From RGIG8244 sp045592785 (GTDB taxonomy: Bacteria > Verrucomicrobiota > Lentisphaeria > Victivallales > UBA1829), in NCBI GenBank assembly GCA_045592785.1, contig JAZNVL010000024.1, forward strand, positions 1 through 5,475: a stretch of 5,475 nucleotides of DNA, in the 5' to 3' direction. Under the pieces are notes generated by a model. That model did not search any database, was not told the origin of the DNA, and saw only the letters and a program-made list of their open reading frames with translations. This document shows, in pieces, positions 1 to 4,797 of this stretch. How positions within the stretch are numbered: position 1 is the stretch's first letter; the number at the start of each line of letters is the position of its first letter. The position numbers were made by a program, and so were the translations under genes.

Positions 1-31
1 GGACAGGATAACCTTCAATTAAGAGACTCTT

Positions 32-61
32 TTGTTACCCTTTTTTCAACAAAAATATAAG
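32..61 (+). promoter_or_regulatory. possible promoter upstream of leuD
   Basis: TTGTTA at 32-37 and TATAAG at 56-61 are separated by 18 bp and resemble sigma-70-type -35 and -10 boxes. Transcription would start near 68, inside the inverted repeat at 63-97, leaving a leader of about 98 nt before leuD. The region is so AT-rich that chance matches are likely. An alternative weak pair is TTGATT 89-94 with TAAAAA 111-116. Seen: the boxes. Inferred: promoter function. Confidence 0.3.
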
Positions 62-62
62 G

Positions 63-97
63 AAAAATCAATATTTTTTGATAAAATGTTGATTTTT
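63..97. repeat. 35-nt AT-rich inverted repeat (15-bp stem, 5-nt loop)
   Basis: Positions 63-77 pair with 83-97 in 15 consecutive pairs, of which one (72 with 88) is a G-U wobble, leaving a five-base loop at 78-82. The outer arms are AAAAATCAA and TTGATTTTT. The right arm ends in five T and the opposite strand also ends in five T, so it could be a weak bidirectional terminator of a gene left of the window. It could also be an operator around the leuD promoter or a hairpin in the leuD leader. The stem has almost no GC, unlike the clear terminator after leuD. Confidence 0.6.
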
Positions 98-115
98 AGA
101 ACTATTTAACTAAAA

Positions 116-137
116 AATGTCAAATGGTTTTGACATT
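116..137. promoter_or_regulatory. 9+4+9 palindrome upstream of leuD, operator-like
   Basis: The arms AATGTCAAA (116-124) and TTTGACATT (129-137) are perfect reverse complements around the spacer TGGT. The element ends 28 bp before the leuD ATG. Its 22-bp two-fold symmetric shape is typical of a dimeric repressor site; in RNA it would form a 9-bp hairpin with a tetraloop. No T-tract follows, so a terminator is unlikely. Regulator identity is unknown. Confidence 0.45.
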
Positions 138-151
138 AACACGGCTAACAC

Positions 152-156
152 AAGGA
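152..156 (+). promoter_or_regulatory. leuD ribosome binding site
   Basis: AAGGA lies nine bases before the ATG at 166. The in-frame upstream ATG at 124 has no purine-rich site before it, so this element decides the start of leuD. Confidence 0.7.
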
Positions 157-165
157 TACGGTATT

Positions 166-690
166 ATGAAAAATCTGAGTGGTAAAATTCTGTTTCTTGA
201 CCGGTCCGATATCAATACGGACGAAATCATACCTGCGAAATATCTGACGGAAGCCACCAAGCAGGCACTGAAACCTTACTGTCTGGAAGACCTTCTTCTC
301 GCCGGATTCGATCCCAAAAAGGATATCGAAGGCAAGAGTGTGATCGTGACCCGGTCCAATTTCGGCTGCGGTTCTTCCCGGGAACATGCTCCCTGGGTTC
401 TGGAATGTAACGGGATCAATCTGGTGATCGCGGAAAACTTCGCCCGTATTTTCCGGCAGAACATGTTCAACTGCGGTATGGTCGCCGCGTCGCTCTCTGC
501 GGAGCAGATCGACGATATCTTCCGTACCTTTGCCGGATCCGAAGCCGAATGTGTCACCGATCTGGATGCCATGACATTCACCATCCGCAATGGTGCGGCG
601 GAAAAAGTCTATTCCTTTGAACTGGGCGGGTTTGACCTGGCTCTGGTCAAGGCTGGCGGCTGGCTGGAATACGCCGACGCAAAATACTGA
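166..690 (+). CDS. leuD: 3-isopropylmalate dehydratase small subunit (LeuD, short type)
   Basis: The product has 174 residues and is the swivelling small subunit of an aconitase-superfamily dehydratase. With LeuC, which carries the 4Fe-4S cluster, it isomerises 2-isopropylmalate to 3-isopropylmalate in cytoplasmic leucine synthesis. Visible motifs are DINTDEIIPAKYL at 15-27, the substrate-binding FGCGSSREHAPW at 66-77 and NFARIFRQN at 91-99. The length fits the short LeuD/homoaconitase form rather than the roughly 200-residue enterobacterial form. I chose the ATG at 166 because of the AAGGA site and because the family begins a few residues before the GK(I/V) strand. An ATG at 124 would add a 14-residue tail, MVLTLTRLTQGYGI, without an RBS. 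No leuC or leuB is in view. The specificity loop after the YL pair reads TE, matching neither the usual isopropylmalate nor the homoaconitate pattern I recall, so a related hydroxyacid substrate is possible. Confidence 0.85.
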   Translation: MKNLSGKILFLDRSDINTDEIIPAKYLTEATKQALKPYCLEDLLLAGFDPKKDIEGKSVIVTRSNFGCGSSREHAPWVLECNGINLVIAENFARIFRQNMFNCGMVAASLSAEQIDDIFRTFAGSEAECVTDLDAMTFTIRNGAAEKVYSFELGGFDLALVKAGGWLEYADAKY

Positions 691-712
691 TCCCGGTATT
701 GTTACAAAACAG

Positions 713-760
713 AAACTGCTGCGGTCCTCACCAAGAGGCGCAGCAGTTTTTTATTGTTTT
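713..760 (+). terminator. Rho-independent terminator of leuD
   Basis: AAACTGCTGCG (713-723) pairs perfectly with CGCAGCAGTTT (739-749). Inside it, CCTC 726-729 pairs with GAGG 735-738 around the loop ACCAA, with a two-base bulge at 724-725. A run of six T (747-752) and further T-rich sequence follow. It starts 22 bp after the leuD stop and is a textbook intrinsic terminator on the + strand. Confidence 0.92.
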
Positions 761-776
761 TACTTTTCAAAAATGA

Positions 777-808
777 GGATTGCTTTTATTGTCAAATAAA
801 AGCAATCC
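777..808. terminator. perfect 14-bp stem-loop between convergent genes
   Basis: Positions 777-790 (GGATTGCTTTTATT) and 795-808 are exact reverse complements with the four-base loop GTCA. Read on the minus strand it is followed within about four bases by five T, so it may act as a backup terminator for transcription arriving from kdsD. On the + strand no good T-run follows. It could also be an RNA-stability hairpin at the 3' end of either transcript. Confidence 0.55.
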
Positions 809-809
809 C

Positions 810-874
810 GGGAAAAGTTTTTGGAAAAAGGGGTGCGGGGAAAAGAACCTTTTTTCAAAAAGGGTTTTTCCCCG
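810..874 (-). terminator. kdsD-side terminator in a GGGGAAAA/TTTTCCCC element
   Basis: CGGGGAAAA at 836-844 pairs with TTTTCCCCG at 866-874. An inner stem, CCTTTT 848-853 against AAAAGG 858-863, is possible. On the minus strand the hairpin begins 22 bp after the kdsD stop and is followed by CACCCCTTTTTCC (835-823). The flank at 810-835 is a run of A-, T- and G-blocks that can pair partly with the hairpin arms. From memory, intergenic elements of this block pattern recur at gene ends in several phyla; I could not search for copies. Termination of the lipoprotein-dnaG-kdsD operon is the likely role. Confidence 0.65.
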
Positions 875-896
875 TAAAACCATTTAACAACGCTTT

Positions 897-1880
897 TTAC
901 ATCACCTTGAACCGGGGCAGGTCCTGAATATCCACCATACCGGCGAACTTGCCGTTGCTGTCCACGACCACGATATCATCCACGGGACGTTTTTCGATGA
1001 GTTTGAGGATTTCCACGGCAAGGGAATCGGCGGAAATGGAAACAGGATTGACGGTCATCACTTCTTCCACCCGTTTCGTGAGGATGGCGAGGTTATCATC
1101 AATACCCCGGCGGAAATCGCCGTCTGTGAAGATCCCGAGGACATTGCCGGATTCATCCAGGATCACTGCGGAACCTGTACGCGCCTTTGTCATGCGCAGG
1201 AGCGTGTCTTTCACCAGCGTACCGGGCGCAACCGCGGCTGTTCGGTCTTCGGGGCGTACAAGGTCCTTGACGTGCATGGAAACGGCACGTCCGATGGCAC
1301 CGGAGGGATGCCGCAGTCCGTAATCTTCTTTGGTGAAATGACGGAGTTGCAGAAGAGTCATAGCCAGCGCATCGCCCAAAGCCAGGTGAGCGGTGGAAGT
1401 GGTGGTCGGCGCCAGATTGAAGGGGCAAGCCTCTCTGGGGATGGGGGCGATCACTGCGATTTCGGAGTGTTTCGCCAGGGTGGAATCCGCCACTCCGGTG
1501 AAACAGGTGACGATCGCGCCCAGCCGTTTGGCGGGGAGCAGGATGTTATTGAGTTCTGCCGTTTCTCCGCTGTAACTCAACGCGAGGAGCAGGTCTTTTT
1601 CCTGAAGCATACCCAAGTCACCGTGCATGGCTTCCACGGGGTGCATAAAAATGGAGGGAGATCCGGTGGATGCCAGAGTCGCGGAGATCTTCCGTCCGAT
1701 ATGACCGCTTTTCCCGATACCCGCGACGACGATCTTTCCGCCGTTGTTGAGTACGTTGATACATGCTTCCGTCAAGCGGACGAAATCATCGCCGAGTCCT
1801 TCCCGGACTGCGTTAACGCCTTCGGCTTCAATGCGGAGAACTTCCTGTGCTTTTTCCAATACCTGTTTTGCATCGAGCAT
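897..1880 (-). CDS. kdsD: arabinose-5-phosphate isomerase (KdsD/GutQ family)
   Basis: The 327-residue protein has the full SIS-CBS-CBS architecture and nearly the 328-residue length of E. coli KdsD. It interconverts ribulose 5-phosphate and arabinose 5-phosphate, the first step toward Kdo of lipopolysaccharide, in the cytoplasm. The SIS domain (about 35-180) shows GIGKSGHIGRK at 54-64, HPVEAMHGDLG at 80-90, SYSGETAEL at 102-110 and APTTTSTAH at 157-165. K57, E109, E150 and H191 fall at a constant two-residue offset from the E. coli catalytic residues K59, E111, E152 and H193. CBS domains occupy about 205-262 and 270-327. The ATG at 1880 is preceded by AGAGGTG six bases upstream; the frame stays open upstream to 2087, but that stretch overlaps dnaG and is not family sequence. 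No glucitol genes are nearby, favouring KdsD over GutQ. Confidence 0.93.
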   Translation of the reverse strand: MLDAKQVLEKAQEVLRIEAEGVNAVREGLGDDFVRLTEACINVLNNGGKIVVAGIGKSGHIGRKISATLASTGSPSIFMHPVEAMHGDLGMLQEKDLLLALSYSGETAELNNILLPAKRLGAIVTCFTGVADSTLAKHSEIAVIAPIPREACPFNLAPTTTSTAHLALGDALAMTLLQLRHFTKEDYGLRHPSGAIGRAVSMHVKDLVRPEDRTAAVAPGTLVKDTLLRMTKARTGSAVILDESGNVLGIFTDGDFRRGIDDNLAILTKRVEEVMTVNPVSISADSLAVEILKLIEKRPVDDIVVVDSNGKFAGMVDIQDLPRFKVM

Positions 1881-1886
1881 ATCTGT

Positions 1887-1893
1887 CACCTCT
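1887..1893 (-). promoter_or_regulatory. kdsD ribosome binding site
   Basis: On the minus strand AGAGGTG lies six bases before the ATG at 1880-1878. It decides the start against the longer in-frame opening that runs back into dnaG. Confidence 0.8.
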
Positions 1894-1909
1894 GTGTTTA
1901 GTTGCAATA

Positions 1910-1937
1910 AATATAACCGCTTTTTCTGTTTTTTCAA
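1910..1937 (-). promoter_or_regulatory. possible kdsD promoter overlapping the dnaG stop
   Basis: On the minus strand TTGAAA (1937-1932) and TATATT (1915-1910) are separated by 16 bp. Transcription would start around 1904, about 24 bases before the kdsD ATG. The -35 box covers the dnaG stop codon (1936-1934). This would let kdsD be transcribed separately from dnaG, or in addition to read-through from upstream. Seen: boxes and spacing. Inferred: activity. Confidence 0.4.
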
Positions 1938-3847
1938 GTCTTTCGCGCAAATATTTGACGGGTCAATTCCGTTACTTCCTGCAAATAACGCCGCTTTTCT
2001 TCGGAACCATCGGGCAGCTGTGAGGCTTTCCGGATCAATTGCGCACGACGATCCTGCAAATACGTCTTCCCGATGGCAGCGAGACACCCCTGATAAATGC
2101 GTTCGTCCGCCTTCCGGTTCCGGGCTTCTCCGTTGCCGGAAAGAATGGCAGTCAGTGCCGGATCCACGTTATCCTGCTGTGCCAGCATCATCATGATCTG
2201 TCCGGCGGCATCCTCATGTTCGCCGTTCATCTGCGCCTGGACCACGATCTCCAACGCCCTGCCGCAGGGAGAACTGTCGAACATCCCGGATTCAAAATCA
2301 TTGGCGGCGCGGCCCGCATGATCGGCGGAATTGAGCAGAAGTTCCAGCAGTTCCTGATATGCTTTCCCCACGCCCGGATGACGTTCGGAAAACGGAATCT
2401 CCCGTTCCACAGGCTGCTGCGGAATATGTTCCGGTACTTCTGCGACCGGAGTCATTGCGGCATATCGTGCGTTCCGTGCTTCTCTTGCGGCCTGTTCATT
2501 GCGCTGTCGGGTGATTTCCGCCAGCACGGGTTCTTTCCCGATGGCGAGCTGTTCGCCCAGCCATGCGGCGTAAAGATCCAGTGTCATGGGGTTCTCAATG
2601 AGATTGAGATAGGCTGCGATACGGCTTGCGATATATGCTTTCCCGGCGGGCGTGGAACGATCGGTTTCTTCCGCCAGGACTTGAAGTGCAAAATCAAAAA
2701 AATCACCTGCCTGTTCCACGGTATTGCGCAAGACCTCCGGACCGCTTTTTTTCAGCAGTTCGTCGGCATCTTTCGCCCCGGGGAAAACGGCGACTTTCAG
2801 CTGGAATCCCTTCGGCAGGAGTATCTGGGCATCCTTGAATACGGCGGCACGCCCGGCTTTGTCGTTATCCAGCGCAAGACATACGGTCTCCGTATAACGA
2901 TGCAGGATCGCCGCCTGTTCTTCGCCGAACGCTGTCCCCTGGGGGGCAACGGCGTTGTCACAACCGGCACGGTGCATGGCGATCACGTCAAGCTGTCCCT
3001 CGCACAACACGGCACACTTTTTATCGGCGATGCCTTTCCGTGCGAAATGCAGCGCATAGAGAGTCCGGCTTTTCCGGAACACCGGGTTTTCCGGACTGTT
3101 CACATATTTCCAACCCTGGGGATCGGCTTCCACACTTCTGGCACTGAACGCCACCACACGGCCCTGTTCGTTCCAGATGGGGAACATCAGACGGTTGCGG
3201 AACCGGTCGTAAATATGATTGGCGTTTTCCTCTTTCCGCGAAACGACCCCGGAAAGGATCAGTTCCTCTTCGGTGAATCCGCTTTTCCGCAGGAATTGTA
3301 TGGCACTATCCCAACTGTCCGGCGACGCACCCAGCTGGAACCGGTCCCGGATCTCATTGGGGATCATACGGGTGGCAAAATATTGCGCCACGGCAGACCC
3401 GGGATTCTGCACCAGCTGTCCGGCGTACCAGGATGCCAGTTTCTCGTGAAGCTGATAGAGCCGTTCACGGACATTATAACTTGCTTCGGGTGCGGAGGAA
3501 CTCCGGGGTTGTGCTCCGTTGGCGTAGGATTTGCGTTTGACGGGGGTATCCGGAATGATGATACTGTATCGGTGCGCCAGATGTTCTGCCGCATTGGGGA
3601 AGTCCAGCCGTTCCATTTCCATGACAAACATGAACACATTTCCGCCCTTTCCGCAGCCGAAACATTTGTATGTGCCCCGCTCCGGATTTACGATGAATGA
3701 AGGAGTCTTTTCCTGATGGAACGGACAACATGCTTTCCATGATGCGCCGTGTTTTTTCAGAGTGGGGAGATAACTCTGGACCACTTCCACGATATCAGCG
3801 CGATGCCGTATTGCTTCCAGTATGTCATCGGGGATGTAGCGTGCCAT
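1934..3847 (-). CDS. dnaG: DNA primase DnaG
   Basis: The 637-residue protein makes the RNA primers for chromosome replication and works at the fork with DnaB helicase. The N-terminal CHC2 zinc-binding domain has C41-x2-H44 and C62-x2-C65. The catalytic core includes the basic segment FRNRLMFPIWNEQGRVVAFSAR at 216-237 and KYVNSPENPVF at 248-258. The TOPRIM fold has the metal-binding EGQLD with E283 and D287, and the DxD pair D327 and D329. E283, D327 and D329 sit at a constant 18-residue offset from E. coli E265, D309 and D311. A linker near 450-490 leads to a charged, mostly helical tail where the helicase-interaction domain is expected; the tail is divergent by eye. The start at 3847 has GAGAAGG four bases upstream, overlapping the end of the lipoprotein gene, so translation may be coupled. 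The neighbours are not rpsU or rpoD. Confidence 0.97.
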   Translation of the reverse strand: MARYIPDDILEAIRHRADIVEVVQSYLPTLKKHGASWKACCPFHQEKTPSFIVNPERGTYKCFGCGKGGNVFMFVMEMERLDFPNAAEHLAHRYSIIIPDTPVKRKSYANGAQPRSSSAPEASYNVRERLYQLHEKLASWYAGQLVQNPGSAVAQYFATRMIPNEIRDRFQLGASPDSWDSAIQFLRKSGFTEEELILSGVVSRKEENANHIYDRFRNRLMFPIWNEQGRVVAFSARSVEADPQGWKYVNSPENPVFRKSRTLYALHFARKGIADKKCAVLCEGQLDVIAMHRAGCDNAVAPQGTAFGEEQAAILHRYTETVCLALDNDKAGRAAVFKDAQILLPKGFQLKVAVFPGAKDADELLKKSGPEVLRNTVEQAGDFFDFALQVLAEETDRSTPAGKAYIASRIAAYLNLIENPMTLDLYAAWLGEQLAIGKEPVLAEITRQRNEQAAREARNARYAAMTPVAEVPEHIPQQPVEREIPFSERHPGVGKAYQELLELLLNSADHAGRAANDFESGMFDSSPCGRALEIVVQAQMNGEHEDAAGQIMMMLAQQDNVDPALTAILSGNGEARNRKADERIYQGCLAAIGKTYLQDRRAQLIRKASQLPDGSEEKRRYLQEVTELTRQIFARKT

Positions 3848-3856
3848 GATGCCTTC

Positions 3857-4600
3857 TCACCGGATTTCCTGCAATCTGCGGGTGACCTGAAAACGTTGAT
3901 TTTCCAGTTCCTGTCTGCCTGCCGATTCCCGGAGAAAACGGTTGTACCATTCCGCCGCTTCCTGTTTGTTGTTCAAATGATAATCCAGCACGACCGCTCC
4001 GTTCAGAGTCGCCAGCGGAAAATCTTTACAGCTGTCCCGGAACACAAGCAGAGCCGATTCGGGTTTACCGCGGATCGCCAGGAGAACTGCGATCTCGTTG
4101 TTGATCAGGGGATTGTTATTGAATTCCGGACGTTTCCGGAGCTGCATATAGAGTTTTCCGGCGGACTTCAGATTCAAACGCGCCTCTGCTTTCGCCAGCA
4201 GAAGAAGTGCATTCACATCATCGGGACGCACGTTCAATGCATTCTGCAAGGGTACAAGACACTGGTCGTACTTCGCTTTCAGAAACAGAAGACGTCCCAG
4301 CGTGTACTGGATCCGGAAGTCATTCATATTAGCAGCGGCGATATTCTGGAGCCGTGACAATGCTTCGGTGCTGCGCCCCTGTTTTTCCAGAACGAGTGCG
4401 CTGAACAGAATGATCTCTGTATTCTCCGGATTCTGTTCCCGTGCCTGTTCCACCAGTTTTGCGGCATCATCCCATTTCGCCGCCTGTGCCGCCTGGATCG
4501 CCCGGGAGAGCAGAACGGATGCCGGTTGTTGTTTCCCGGAACAGGAAACAAGCACAAAACAAGCACAAAACAAAGCAAAAATGAGAACAAAATTTTTCAT
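3857..4600 (-). CDS. TPR-repeat lipoprotein of unknown function
   Basis: The 247-residue protein begins with K2, a hydrophobic segment (4-18) and the lipobox LVSC with C20 as the predicted lipidated residue. Ser at position 21 is compatible with outer-membrane sorting under the E. coli rule. The mature part consists of about six tetratricopeptide-like helical pairs, roughly at 27-60, 61-94, 95-128, 129-160, 164-197 and 198-232. Their marks include LEKQGRSTEALSRLQ, LKAKYDQCLVPLQNAL and NKQEAAEWYNRFL. Such proteins usually act as scaffolds in envelope assembly, but no specific partner can be named. GGAG lies eight bases before the ATG at 4600. The stop is 9 bp before dnaG, so the two genes are very probably co-transcribed. 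The link to primase does not reveal its role. Confidence 0.85.
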   Translation of the reverse strand: MKNFVLIFALFCACFVLVSCSGKQQPASVLLSRAIQAAQAAKWDDAAKLVEQAREQNPENTEIILFSALVLEKQGRSTEALSRLQNIAAANMNDFRIQYTLGRLLFLKAKYDQCLVPLQNALNVRPDDVNALLLLAKAEARLNLKSAGKLYMQLRKRPEFNNNPLINNEIAVLLAIRGKPESALLVFRDSCKDFPLATLNGAVVLDYHLNNKQEAAEWYNRFLRESAGRQELENQRFQVTRRLQEIR

Positions 4601-4642
4601 GAAAAAAACTCCGGGATTAAAACGATGATATCAAGGTAGTAC

Positions 4643-4668
4643 CTTATACCGTTTTTTCTATCTTTCAA
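4643..4668 (-). promoter_or_regulatory. possible promoter of the lipoprotein-dnaG operon
   Basis: On the minus strand a good -10-like TATAAG lies at 4648-4643 and TTGAAA at 4668-4663. The spacer is only 14 bp, shorter than the normal 16-18, so if real the promoter may need an activator. The -35 box lies inside the palindrome at 4655-4676. Transcription would start near 4636, about 35 bases before the lipoprotein ATG. Confidence 0.3.
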
Positions 4669-4676
4669 GATAGAAA
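4655..4676. promoter_or_regulatory. perfect 10+2+10 palindrome, operator-like
   Basis: TTTCTATCTT (4655-4664) and AAGATAGAAA (4667-4676) are exact reverse complements with only TC between them. It sits in the divergent region between the lipoprotein operon and the Pmp-like gene and covers the TTGAAA box of the minus-strand promoter candidate. A dimeric regulator site is the simplest reading. A terminator is less likely because the stem is AT-rich and no transcript is expected to arrive from either side. Confidence 0.5.
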
Positions 4677-4681
4677 TCTAC

Positions 4682-4709
4682 TTTTTTTCAATTTTTTTTG
4701 CATTTTTTT
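4682..4709. promoter_or_regulatory. three helically phased T-tracts
   Basis: Runs of 7, 8 and 7 T lie at 4682-4688, 4692-4699 and 4703-4709. Their centres are spaced 10.5 bp apart, one helical turn, which is the arrangement known to give intrinsic DNA curvature. The array ends one base before the -35-like box of the right-hand gene, where an UP element would lie. Confidence 0.55.
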
Positions 4710-4710
4710 C

Positions 4711-4739
4711 TTGTATTTGAATCTTTGCTGATATATATT
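4711..4739 (+). promoter_or_regulatory. probable promoter of the Pmp-like gene
   Basis: TTGTAT at 4711-4716 and TATATT at 4734-4739 are 17 bp apart. Overlapping this, TG at 4729-4730 followed by A and TATATA at 4732-4737 gives an extended -10 form. Transcription would start near 4746, leaving a leader of about 50 nt. The phased T-tracts directly upstream support a promoter here. Confidence 0.45.
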
Positions 4740-4797
4740 CCAAAAATCACATTTTGAAATTGCCTGAATCATTGTAACGGTAAGAGAGGATATACTT

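Noticed and set aside
1..60. C-terminal end of an upstream gene in frame 1, stopping at TAA 58-60
   Set aside because: Only 19 codons with no recognisable sequence. The other two frames stop early, so whether a gene ends here cannot be judged from this window.
86..109. Short frame MLIFRTI as a leucine/isoleucine leader peptide
   Set aside because: It has only seven codons with a single Leu, no RBS, and no terminator/antiterminator pair after it.
130..159. TTGACA at 130-135 as a -35 box
   Set aside because: The -10 position would fall on the leuD ribosome site and start transcription at or after the ATG. The hexamer is better explained as one arm of the palindrome.
124..165. 14-residue N-terminal extension of LeuD from the ATG at 124
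   Set aside because: There is no ribosome site before 124, the ATG lies inside the palindrome at 116-137, and LeuD homologues start near the 166 Met.
1272..1901. 209-codon open frame on the + strand opposite kdsD
   Set aside because: It is opposite a complete SIS-CBS-CBS protein with all catalytic residues. No RBS supports it and its translation is low in recognisable structure.
1881..2087. 69-residue N-terminal extension of KdsD
   Set aside because: It would overlap the end of dnaG by 154 bp. KdsD family length and the RBS at 1887-1893 both place the start at 1880.
2039..3700. 553-codon open frame on the + strand opposite dnaG
   Set aside because: The minus strand carries a complete DnaG with zinc, basic and TOPRIM motifs. 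The antisense translation shows no recognisable domain, and its openness follows from dnaG codon bias.
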